Shown piece after piece: positions 7,502-14,416 of a stretch of 24,510 nt of DNA (positions are counted from its first letter, which is position 1; every line of letters starts with the position of its first letter). The position numbers and the translations under genes were made by a program. Source of the DNA: an uncultured Eubacteriales bacterium (GTDB lineage: Bacteria > Bacillota > Clostridia > Oscillospirales > Oscillospiraceae); the NCBI GenBank assembly GCA_900550615.1, contig URSX01000018.1, positions 1 to 24,510 of the forward strand, read 5' to 3'. The notes below the pieces were generated by a model, which ran no database searches, was not told the DNA's origin, and worked only from the letters and a program-made list of their open reading frames with translations.

Positions 7502-7990
7502 ATGCTGAATATCGTGCTGGTGGAGCCGGAGATCCCCCAGAACTGCGGCAATATTGCCCGCACCTGTGCCGCTACCGGCAGCCGTCTGCACCTGATCCGC
7601 CCTCTGGGCTTCGATATTTCCGACCGGGCTGTGAAGCGGGCGGGGCTGGACTACTGGCACCTGGTGTCCGTGTCGGATTATGAGGATCTGGACGCGTTTT
7701 TTGCCCGGCATCCGGAGGCGGCGGAGGATCTGTGGCTGGCCACCACCAAGGCGCCCCGGGACTATACCCAGGCGCGGTTTTCCCCGGACAGCTGGCTGTT
7801 CTTCGGCAAGGAGACGGCGGGCCTGCCGGAGGCCTTCCGTCTGGCCCACTATGACCGCTGCATCCGTCTGCCTATGCGCCCGGAGGCCCGGAGCCTGAAC
7901 CTCAGCAACTCCGTGGCCATTCTCACCTATGAGGCCCTGCGGCAGAATCATTTTCCCGGTCTGTGCGGCACCGGCGAGATGAAAAGATAG
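7502..7990 (+). CDS. trmL: tRNA (cytidine/uridine-34-2'-O)-methyltransferase TrmL
   Basis: 162 aa, typical for this small SPOUT (SpoU-class) methyltransferase. It 2'-O-methylates the wobble nucleotide of leucine tRNAs using S-adenosylmethionine through a C-terminal trefoil knot. The three SPOUT motifs are visible: EPEIPQNCGNIARTCAATG (about 9-27), WLFFGKETAGLPE (about 99-111), and LPMRPEARSLNLSNSVAILTYEA (about 123-146). The start ATG follows GGGGAGG at a good distance. The gene has its own promoter and ends in TAG, so TAG is used as a real stop in this genome, which matters for gpmI downstream. An uncharacterised close SpoU paralogue is the only realistic alternative. Confidence 0.93.
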   Translation: MLNIVLVEPEIPQNCGNIARTCAATGSRLHLIRPLGFDISDRAVKRAGLDYWHLVSVSDYEDLDAFFARHPEAAEDLWLATTKAPRDYTQARFSPDSWLFFGKETAGLPEAFRLAHYDRCIRLPMRPEARSLNLSNSVAILTYEALRQNHFPGLCGTGEMKR

Positions 7991-8297
7991 TGCACGAGCT
8001 GAAAGAATAATGTAAACGGCCAATGCGCTTCGACCACCCCTGATCACGCACCCGTAGGACGGGGTGACCCACACCCCGCCGCCCGATCACCGTCGCATTT
8101 CTTGTTATGTACCCGTAGGGGCCGATGCCTACATCGGCCCGCCCGGATCTGCACCGTACCTCTTGCTATGCTTCCGTAGGGGCGCCCCTCGCGGTCGCCC
8201 GCCGCTACCGCACCCCTTGTCAAAAACCGTGTCATTGCGAGGGTACCCCTTATCTGCCTATTCCTTCGTTATCACAATCCATCAAGGAGATCATCAT
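7991..8297. other. Intergenic region trmL-pgk
   Basis: 307 bp without a credible gene. It holds the three 61-bp hairpin repeats (8052-8205), then GTCATTGCGAGG (8233-8244), a string I recall from dispersed intergenic repeats in many bacteria, and the pgk ribosome site AAGGAG. No convincing promoter for pgk was found. The open frame that enters from 8064 is composed of repeat sequence. Confidence 0.7.
8052..8205. repeat. Three tandem 61-bp units, each with its own hairpin
   Basis: CCGTAGG recurs at 8052, 8113 and 8174, exactly 61 bp apart. After it comes a palindrome whose sequence differs in every unit: CGGGGTG/CACCCCG, GGGCCGATG/CATCGGCCC and GGGCG.CC/GG.CGCCC. Then come GCCCG and a moderately conserved tail (ACCG...CTTGTTATG or CTTGCTATG). 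Stem sequences change while pairing is kept, so structure rather than sequence appears selected. Confidence 0.75.
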
Positions 8298-9566
8298 ATG
8301 AATTATAACAAAAAAACCGTTGCCGACATCGACGTCGCCGGCAAGAAGGTGCTTCTGCGCTGCGATTTCAACGTTCCCCAGGACAAGGATACCGGGGCCA
8401 TCACCAGTGATAAGCGCATCGTAGCGGCCCTGCCCACCATTCGGTACCTGCTGGAGCATGGGGCGGCGGTCATCGCCTGTTCCCATCTGGGCAAGCCTGA
8501 GCCGGTGTTTGACAAGTGGGTGAAAAAGCAGACGGAGAAGGGCAAGGACCCCGCTGCTTTGACGGAGGAGGCCTGGAAGAAGTCTCTCCGGAAGCTGACT
8601 TTGGCCCCCGTGGCGGAGCGCCTGTCCCAGCTTCTGGGCCAGCCTGTAATTTTCGCCCATGACGTGGTGGGTGAGGATGCCGCCGCCAAGGCTGCTGCTC
8701 TGCAGCCGGGCCAGCTCCTGCTGCTGGAGAACACCCGCTTTGAAAAGGGCGAGACCAAGAACGACCCCGACTTTGCCAAAAAGCTGGCCTCCCTTGCGGA
8801 TATTTATGTGTCCGATGCCTTCGGCGCTGTGCACCGGGCCCACGCCTCCACCGCCGGCGTGGCGGCTTACCTGCCCGCCGTATCCGGCTTCCTGATCGAA
8901 AAGGAGCTGCGGGTCATGGGCGGCGCGCTGTCGGATCCCAAGCGGCCTCTGGTGGCCATTCTGGGCGGCAGCAAGGTTTCCTCCAAGATCGGTGTTATCA
9001 ATAACCTGCTGGAAATTGCCGACACTGTCATCATCGGCGGCGGCATGGCCTACACCTTCTCCGCCGCTCAGGGCGGCAAGGTGGGCGACTCCCTGCTGGA
9101 GAAGGAGTGGATGGACTACGCGGCCGAAATGGTGAAAAAGGCGGCGGATAAGGGGGTTCAGCTGCTGCTGCCCGTGGACACCGTCATCGCTGACCGCTTC
9201 GCCCCGGATGCCAATACCCAGGTAGTCTCCGCCGGGGAAATTCCCGACGGCTGGCAGGGGCTGGACATTGGGCCGGAGACCATCGCGCTGTACACACAGG
9301 CTGTGGCCGGTGCCGGTACCGTCATCTGGAATGGGCCTATGGGCGTGTTCGAGTTTGAGAAGTTTGCCGCCGGTACCAAGGCCGTGGCTGAGACCCTGAG
9401 CAAGACCGATGCCATCACCATCGTAGGCGGCGGCGACAGCGCGGCGGCAGTGGAGCAGCTGGGCTATGCCGATAGGATGACCCATATCTCCACCGGCGGC
9501 GGTGCATCGCTGGAGTTTTTAGAGGGTAAGGAGCTGCCCGGCGTTGCCTGCCTGCTGGATAAATAA
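8298..9566 (+). CDS. pgk: Phosphoglycerate kinase
   Basis: 422 aa. It transfers phosphate from 1,3-bisphosphoglycerate to ADP in lower glycolysis. Visible motifs are RCDFNVPQ (substrate contact, near residue 21), SHLGKPEP, ENTRFEKGE, SDAFGAVHRAHAS, LGGSKVSSKIGV, WNGPMGVFE and the nucleotide-binding GGGDSAAAVEQ, with the C-terminal TGGGASLEFLEGKELPG. The protein is about 25-30 residues longer than the usual 390-400 aa. The extra lies after SHLGKPEP, in a Lys/Glu-rich segment at about residues 72-103. The ATG at 8298 has AAGGAG 7 bases upstream; reading from the earlier frame at 8064 would translate the intergenic repeats. tpiA and gpmI follow. Its last 77 bp are repeated at 9770-9846. Confidence 0.97.
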   Translation: MNYNKKTVADIDVAGKKVLLRCDFNVPQDKDTGAITSDKRIVAALPTIRYLLEHGAAVIACSHLGKPEPVFDKWVKKQTEKGKDPAALTEEAWKKSLRKLTLAPVAERLSQLLGQPVIFAHDVVGEDAAAKAAALQPGQLLLLENTRFEKGETKNDPDFAKKLASLADIYVSDAFGAVHRAHASTAGVAAYLPAVSGFLIEKELRVMGGALSDPKRPLVAILGGSKVSSKIGVINNLLEIADTVIIGGGMAYTFSAAQGGKVGDSLLEKEWMDYAAEMVKKAADKGVQLLLPVDTVIADRFAPDANTQVVSAGEIPDGWQGLDIGPETIALYTQAVAGAGTVIWNGPMGVFEFEKFAAGTKAVAETLSKTDAITIVGGGDSAAAVEQLGYADRMTHISTGGGASLEFLEGKELPGVACLLDK

Positions 9567-9769
9567 GCAGGCCGCCGGTTCCGACCCTGTTGCGGTGCCC
9601 AAAATTTCTGCGCTGCCTTGCGGCGGACGCTGGAAATTTTGACCGCGGCCACTCGTTTCGGCCCACCGTCGTGCCAGCCGATTCCCGGACACTATCGTGG
9701 CCGCCAATCGGGGCACTTCCTCGAAATCGGCTCGCTTGTTCCGCCACTGGCGGCGCTTCACCGATTTTC

Positions 9770-9846
9770 CCACCGGCGGCGGTGCATCGCCGGAGTTTTT
9801 AGAGGGCAAGGAGCTGCCCGGCGCTGCTTACCTGCTGGATAAATAA
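9770..9846 (+). pseudogene. Duplicated 3' end of pgk (orphan fragment)
   Basis: Matches pgk 9490-9566 over 77 bp including the TAA stop, with 5 mismatches. Three of the differences change amino acids (Leu to Pro, Val to Ala, Cys to Tyr) when read in the pgk frame. It has no start codon or ribosome site and is not joined to any gene. It is a remnant of duplication, recombination or element insertion at the pgk 3' end. Confidence 0.9.
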
Positions 9847-9913
9847 TATGGCTGCTATTGCAGCCCAAATTGTAGTCAGAGTCGTGGTCAAACCGGTAGC
9901 ATAAAATGTCCTG

Positions 9914-9940
9914 TTGACAGGGGAAAATGTAGATTAAAAA
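9914..9940 (+). promoter_or_regulatory. Probable promoter for tpiA-gpmI
   Basis: A perfect TTGACA (9914-9919) followed after 15 bases by TAAAAA (9935-9940), just upstream of tpiA. The -10 and the spacing are imperfect, so the assignment rests mainly on the -35 and position. Confidence 0.45.
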
Positions 9941-9961
9941 TGGGAGTTAAGTGAGAAAATT

Positions 9962-10735
9962 ATGAATCGCAGATATCGCAAAACCATCATCGCCGGTAAC
10001 TGGAAGATGAATAAAACCGCCTCCGAGACCAAGAAGTTTGCCGAGGAGCTGAAGCGTCTGCTGCCCCGCACCAAGTGGTGCGATGTGGTGGTGTGTGTGC
10101 CCGCCGTGAATATCCCCGCCGCCATGAAGGCCTTCAAGGACCTGCGGGTCTCCGTGGGCGCGCAGAACGTTTTTTATGAAAAAAGCGGCGCCTATACCGG
10201 GGAGGTTTCGGCGGATATGCTGAAGGATCTGGGCGTAAAATATGTGATCATCGGCCATTCCGAGCGCCGGGAGTATTTCGGCGAAACAGACTTCACCGTG
10301 AATAAAAAAGTCGTTGCCGCTCTGGAGGCGGGGCTGCACCCCATCATTTGCGTGGGAGAGACCCTGACCCAGCGGGAGCTGGGGGTGACCATGGAGCTCA
10401 TCGCCCTGCAGCTGAAGTCCGCACTGGCCGGCGTTCCGGCGGAAAAGGCCCGCAAGTGCGTCATCGCCTATGAGCCTGTGTGGGCCATCGGTACCGGCAA
10501 GACCGCCACCGCCCAGCAGGCGGCGGAGGTGTGCACTTTCATCCGCTCCACCATCCGTCATCTGTATGGCGCACGCATCGCCCGCTCCGTCACGGTGCAG
10601 TACGGCGGCTCTATGAAGCCCGCCAACGCTGCGGAGCTGCTGGCTCAGCCGGATATCGACGGCGGCCTCATCGGCGGTGCCGCGCTGGATGCAGAACAGT
10701 TTGTTGAGATCATCAACGCCGCCAATCAGGAATGA
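9962..10735 (+). CDS. tpiA: Triosephosphate isomerase
   Basis: 257 aa, full-length TIM barrel. It interconverts dihydroxyacetone phosphate and glyceraldehyde 3-phosphate. Catalytic residues are visible as Asn13-Lys15 in GNWKMNK, His99 in IIGHSERREYF and Glu171 in AYEPVWAIGTGKTA. The phosphate-gripping loop and the VQYGGSMKPANA and GGLIGGAAL phosphate-binding segments near the C-terminus are also present. The ribosome site before the ATG is weak (GGGAG about 14 bases away, or GTGAG nearer). It is 26 bp from gpmI, on the same strand, so the two are probably co-transcribed. Confidence 0.97.
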   Translation: MNRRYRKTIIAGNWKMNKTASETKKFAEELKRLLPRTKWCDVVVCVPAVNIPAAMKAFKDLRVSVGAQNVFYEKSGAYTGEVSADMLKDLGVKYVIIGHSERREYFGETDFTVNKKVVAALEAGLHPIICVGETLTQRELGVTMELIALQLKSALAGVPAEKARKCVIAYEPVWAIGTGKTATAQQAAEVCTFIRSTIRHLYGARIARSVTVQYGGSMKPANAAELLAQPDIDGGLIGGAALDAEQFVEIINAANQE

Positions 10736-10761
10736 TCGGCCGGGAATAAGGGGGAGAAGCT

Positions 10762-12273
10762 ATGAATAAAACACCCACTGTACTGATTATTATGGACGGC
10801 TTCGGCATGGGCGAGCCCGGCCCGGGCAACGCCGTTGCGCTGGCCAATACTCCGGTGCTGGACCGGCTGTTTGCCGATAACGCCCACACGACCCTCTCCG
10901 CCTCGGGGCTGGATGTGGGTCTGCCTGCCGGGCAGATGGGCAACAGCGAGGTGGGCCACACCAACATCGGCGGGGGCCGGGTGGTGTTCCAGGATCTGCC
11001 GCGGATCAGCCGCGCCATCGAAACCGGTGAGTTTTTTAAAAATCCCGCCTACAACAAGGCCATGGACGCCTGCCTGGAAAAGGGCAGCAGCCTGCACCTG
11101 TATGGCCTGCTCTCCAGCGGCGGCGTACACTCCACGGTGGAGCACCTGTGGGCGCTGCTGAAAATGGCCAAGGACAAGGGACTGGAAAAGGTCTATATCC
11201 ACGCCTTTCTGGATGGGCGGGATGTGTCGCCCACCAGCGGCAAGGACTTTGTGGCCCAGTGCGTGGAAAAGTGCAGCGAGATCGGCGTGGGCAAAATCGC
11301 CACGCTTATGGGCCGCTACTACGCCATGGACCGGGACAAGCGCTGGGAGCGCCTGCAGATGGCCTATGATGCCATGGTGTACGGCGAGGGCGTGCAGAAT
11401 CCGGATCCTGTAGATGCCGTGGCCAAGAGCTATGAAAACGGCGTGACGGACGAATTCGTGGAGCCGGTGGTCTGCGACAGTGAGGGCACCATCTCCGATA
11501 ACGACAGCATCATCTTCTTCAACTACCGGCCCGACCGGGCCCGGGAGATCACCCGTGCCATGGTGGACCCGGAGTTTGACGGATTCCGGCGGGAGTATTT
11601 CCCCACCACCTATGTCTGCAACACGGAGTACGACGCTTCCATGCCCAATGTACTGGTGGCCTGGCCCCGGATCGCCGTGAAAAACGGTCTGGGCGAATAC
11701 CTCAGCTCCATGGGGATGACGCAGCTGCGCATTGCCGAGACGGAGAAATACGCACATGTGACCTTCTTTTTCAACGGGGGCGTTGAGACGCAGTATCCCG
11801 GTGAGGATCGGGTGCTGGTGGCCTCGCCCAAGGTGGCGACCTATGACCTGCAGCCGGAGATGAGCGCCTATGAGGTGTGCGACAAGTGCGTGGAGCGCAT
11901 CAAGAGCGGCAATTATGACGTGGTGATCCTGAACTTTGCCAACTGCGACATGGTGGGCCACACCGGCGTGCTGCCCGCGGCGATCAAAGCGGTGGAGACG
12001 GTGGACCAGTGCGTGGGCCGTGTGGTGGACGCGACCCTGGAGATGGGCGGCATTGCCATGATCACCGCCGACCACGGCAACGCCGAGGTCATGCTCCAGC
12101 CCGACGGCAGCCCCATGACCGCCCACACCACCAATCCCGTTCCCTTCATCCTCTGCGGGGCGGGCAGCTAGCTGCGTCCGGGCCGGCTGGCTGACATCGC
12201 GCCCACCATCCTGGACGTGATGGGGCTGGCATGTCCGCCGGAAATGGACGGAAAAACCCTGATCGTTCAGTAA
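10762..12273 (+). pseudogene. gpmI: 2,3-bisphosphoglycerate-independent phosphoglycerate mutase, interrupted by in-frame amber codon
   Basis: The frame starts at ATG 10762 (GGGGGAG site) and gives 469 aa to a TAG at 12169-12171. Without shifting frame it then continues for 33 family-like codons (LRPGRLADIAPTILDVMG ... MDGKTLIVQ) to TAA at 12271-12273. The total of about 503 codons is the normal iPGM length. The enzyme converts 3- to 2-phosphoglycerate using two Mn ions. Seen here are MDGFG, Ser62 in GNSEVGHTNIGGG, the FLDGRDVSP and RYYAMDRD motifs, NFANCDMVGHTG and ITADHGNAE. All catalytic residues precede the stop, but the lost end belongs to the phosphatase-domain fold. The cause could be a recent nonsense mutation, a sequencing error, or suppression. 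CAG to TAG is the simplest single change. If translation stops at 12171, the product is a truncated enzyme. Confidence 0.85.
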
Positions 12274-12305
12274 AAATCAGATCCGATCCGGCGACAATAA
12301 TGTTT

Positions 12306-12348
12306 AAAAAACTCACTGCCTGCGCATACTGCAGGCAGTGAGTTTTTT
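12306..12348. terminator. Intrinsic terminator after gpmI
   Basis: An 18-bp perfect stem (12306-12323 with 12331-12348) with a 7-base loop and a terminal T-run. The A-rich left arm makes it usable in both directions. Confidence 0.9.
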
Positions 12349-12362
12349 CTCTGCTGAATTCG

Positions 12363-12406
12363 GCGGCCGCAGGCCGGACAATCTGCGGGATGCGGCCTGC
12401 GGCCGC
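12363..12406. repeat. 14-bp GC-rich inverted repeat just upstream of the M23 gene
   Basis: 12363-12376 pairs perfectly with 12393-12406 around a 16-base spacer, ending only 14 bases before the ATG at 12421 and next to its ribosome site AGGAAAGG. There is no T-run, so it is not a terminator. It could be a leader hairpin affecting translation or mRNA stability, or a protein-binding site. Confidence 0.6.
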
Positions 12407-12420
12407 AGGAAAGGATCGAT

Positions 12421-13077
12421 ATGAGTCGGATGAATCGGGATAAATCCAGAAGCTTTTTCGGCGGCCGGGGCTTTTACATAGCCCTGGTGCTATGCCTGGC
12501 GGCCATCGGTGTGGCCGGTTACTTCGTCCTGGTGCAGCAGGCCCGGGTGGCGGAGGGGGGGAAGAACCAGCCGGTGGTGCGGCAGGAGCCGGTGGAGAAC
12601 ATCCAGCAGGCCCAGACACCCCAGCCGGAGCCGGAACCGGTGCAGGAGACCCTGGAGCCGGAGGAGCTGCTGCCCCAGGTCTGCTCCCCACTGGACGGCA
12701 CCACCGTTACCGTGTTCAGCATGACGGAGCTGATGTATGACGAGACTATGGCCGACTGGCGCACCCACGACGGCGTGGATATCAAGGCCGATGAGGGGGA
12801 CGCCGTGAAAACCGCCGCAGCCGGACGGGTGAAGGAGGTGCGCTATGACGACCTCATGGGTGTGACGGTGGTCATCGCCCACGCTGACGGCTACGAGACA
12901 CAGTACAGCAGCCTGCAGCAGGAGCCGCCGGTGGAGCAGGGCAAGACCGTCAAGGCCGGGGACATCATCGGCAAGGTGGGCTCCACCGCCGCAGCGGAGG
13001 GGGATGTAGGCCCGCACCTGCATTTCTCGGTGAGCAAGGACGGGAAGGTCGTGAACCCGTCGGAGTATGTGAAGTGA
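12421..13077 (+). CDS. Membrane-anchored M23/LytM-domain protein, SpoIIQ-like
   Basis: 218 aa. A short basic N-terminus is followed by one transmembrane helix (about 18-38), a Glu/Pro/Gln-rich linker (about 45-85) and a C-terminal LytM (peptidase M23) domain. The four zinc ligands of the family appear intact: His116 and Asp120 in HDGVD, His199 and His201 in HLH. Length, single anchor and linker fit SpoIIQ, the forespore membrane protein that joins SpoIIIAH to form the channel across the engulfing membranes. Clostridial SpoIIQ proteins keep the metal site that Bacillus subtilis SpoIIQ lacks. A vegetative cell-wall endopeptidase is the main alternative, as spoIIIAH is not in view and no sigma-F promoter was found. 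The gene is closed by terminators on both sides. Confidence 0.8.
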   Translation: MSRMNRDKSRSFFGGRGFYIALVLCLAAIGVAGYFVLVQQARVAEGGKNQPVVRQEPVENIQQAQTPQPEPEPVQETLEPEELLPQVCSPLDGTTVTVFSMTELMYDETMADWRTHDGVDIKADEGDAVKTAAAGRVKEVRYDDLMGVTVVIAHADGYETQYSSLQQEPPVEQGKTVKAGDIIGKVGSTAAAEGDVGPHLHFSVSKDGKVVNPSEYVK

Positions 13078-13114
13078 AAATCAAAACCTCCGGCTTAGCC
13101 GGAGGTTTTGATTT
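13078..13114. terminator. Intrinsic terminator after the M23 gene
   Basis: 17-bp perfect stem (13078-13094 with 13098-13114) with a TTA loop, directly after the TGA stop. A/T-rich ends on both sides suggest bidirectional use. Confidence 0.88.
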
Positions 13115-13208
13115 AAGACTGTCGATAAAGTGGTGTATTTTCGATAACGGTAAGGAAGGGTGTGAGAGAAACCCAAGAAGGGTGTCCCCTGCCATTGAAA
13201 TCAATCGT

Positions 13209-13273
13209 TTTTGAAACTATTTCAGAGTTTCAAAAGCTTAGGCAGCGTGTCGAAAAGACTTTTTCGGCACGCT
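13209..13273. repeat. Two hairpins between the M23 and kinase genes
   Basis: 13209-13217 pairs with 13227-13235 (9 bp). 13244-13256 pairs with 13261-13273 (13 bp, one U-G pair possible only on the plus strand), followed by GTTTT. They lie between convergent genes and probably act in termination for one or both. The rest of 13115-13291 holds nothing I recognise. Confidence 0.55.
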
Positions 13274-13291
13274 GTTTTAAGGAAACGGCGC

Positions 13292-14218
13292 TCAGTACTG
13301 GAAGCAGCTGCCGCCCACGAACTCCCGGACAATGGAATTCAGGGGTACAAAGGGGGTGTGCAGAGGAGGAACGCTCTCCACGGCCTTCATCAGATCCGTC
13401 AGCCCGTACTGGCTGATGAACTCCGGGGTCAGTTCCTCCCGGAACTGGGGGATCTCCTCCAGATATTTCGCCAGGATGCAGGGCTCGTAATCGTGGAAGG
13501 TGTCGATATGGATGGCAGCGTTATACTTGTGAGGCTGGATATAGTTTATCTCGCCCCGATCCACGCTCTGAGCCTTGCGGACGGTGTCCTGCAGGGAATG
13601 CCCCCGGGTCTTGTAGTCCCGGATCATACGGCGCACCACCCGCAGCTGCTCGGGGCGGACGATCTTGTCGTCGTTGGTGATGATGCGAGTGCGGGGGGCC
13701 ACATAGATGCCGTTGGCCTCGCTGCGCAGCCGGTCAAAGATCAGGGGATTGAGCATGTGGATGCCCTCGGCGATGATGATGGCATCCTTGTCGCCCTGCA
13801 TCTTTCGCCAACCGCCGGTTTTGCCGGTGACGAAATCGTACCAAGGCACTTCCACCTCCTGACCGTCGGCCAGACGGTGGATGCAGTCCACCAGCAGGTC
13901 CCGGTTCACGCAGTAGGGGCTTTCCCAGTCCGTGGCCTCCGGGGGACGCTGGTCCAGAGGCAGGAAGAAGTTGTCCATGCTCAGCATACACACCTTCACG
14001 CCCAAGTTCTCCAGGTATTGCTGCAGACGCATGGCCGTGGTGGTCTTGCCGGAGCCGGAGGGGCCGGTGAGGGCTACAATGGGCTTTTTATCCTTGCTGG
14101 CCAGAATGGTGGCGGCGGCGGAGCTGATCTTGTCGTGAAAAACCTCCTCACAGCGGAGGACGAACTGCTCCTCATTGCGCATGGCTAAGTTGATGTTTTC
14201 CAGATCGATAACGCGCAT
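13292..14218 (-). CDS. Uridine kinase-family nucleoside kinase
   Basis: 308 aa from ATG 14218, which follows AAGGGAG by about 10 bases. An open frame upstream to 14323 would run through the promoter and is rejected. The P-loop GPSGSGKT (52-59) is followed by features of the uridine kinase/phosphoribulokinase family: LSMDNFFLP, the YDFVTGKTGGW substrate segment and IIIAEGIHMLNP. The family phosphorylates uridine or cytidine with ATP or GTP for pyrimidine salvage. It lacks the N-terminal TGS-like domain found in the larger clostridial nucleoside kinases and has an extra C-terminal region of about 80 residues compared with the short Udk, so substrate is inferred from family only. It is transcribed alone from 14264-14292. 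Confidence 0.85.
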   Translation of the reverse strand: MRVIDLENINLAMRNEEQFVLRCEEVFHDKISSAAATILASKDKKPIVALTGPSGSGKTTTAMRLQQYLENLGVKVCMLSMDNFFLPLDQRPPEATDWESPYCVNRDLLVDCIHRLADGQEVEVPWYDFVTGKTGGWRKMQGDKDAIIIAEGIHMLNPLIFDRLRSEANGIYVAPRTRIITNDDKIVRPEQLRVVRRMIRDYKTRGHSLQDTVRKAQSVDRGEINYIQPHKYNAAIHIDTFHDYEPCILAKYLEEIPQFREELTPEFISQYGLTDLMKAVESVPPLHTPFVPLNSIVREFVGGSCFQY

Positions 14219-14263
14219 GAAACAGGAACTCCCTTCTGAGTTGAAATCAAAAACTATGTTGCT

Positions 14264-14292
14264 ATTATAGCAGAAAGGGGACGTGGGTGCAA
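14264..14292 (-). promoter_or_regulatory. Sigma-A promoter for the uridine kinase-like gene
   Basis: Minus-strand TTGCAC (14287-14292), 17-base spacer, TATAAT (14264-14269) with a TGC extension, about 45 bases before the ATG. Confidence 0.75.
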
Positions 14293-14360
14293 CCTCGGGG
14301 TTGTGGGGTGGAATTATGGGCAAAAACGATGGATAGGGGAATTCTATGCAGTAAATCTAT

Positions 14361-14388
14361 TTTACATTCCGGGGATTTGTGATATTCT
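14361..14388 (+). promoter_or_regulatory. Promoter for selD-yedF-DUF3343
   Basis: TTTACA (14361-14366), 16-base spacer, TATTCT (14383-14388), about 28 bases upstream of selD. No other promoter is visible before the terminator at 16328, so the three genes are likely one transcript. Confidence 0.6.
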
Positions 14389-14416
14389 TATAGGAGAATG
14401 AAGGGGGGACCATCCC

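Larger units (their letters stand above)
9567..9961. other. Intergenic region pgk-tpiA with palindrome-rich insert
   Basis: 395 bp without a credible gene. 9592-9769 is rich in inverted repeats: 9601-9608 with 9633-9640 (closed further by 9592-9596 with 9642-9646), 9724-9730 with 9761-9767, and the inner 9741-9745 with 9749-9753. 9770-9846 is a second copy of the pgk 3' end. 9847-9961 carries the tpiA promoter. The reading frames across the insert look like chance. Confidence 0.7.

Noticed and set aside
8052..8205. CRISPR-like array before pgk
   Set aside because: Only three units, conserved and variable parts are the reverse of a CRISPR (the variable part is palindromic), and no cas genes are present.
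8064..8297. N-terminal extension of pgk
   Set aside because: This is repeat-derived sequence translated by chance. Pgk family sequence and AAGGAG support ATG 8298.
12164..12175. TAG in gpmI as a recoded selenocysteine or pyrrolysine site
   Set aside because: Selenocysteine uses UGA, not UAG, and no pyl gene or catalytic need exists at this position. trmL ends in TAG as a normal stop. Mutation or error is simpler.
13115..13291. Possible decayed gene or IS remnant between the M23 and kinase genes
   Set aside because: Short open frames exist but no recognisable protein, terminal inverted repeats or target duplication. Only hairpins can be supported.
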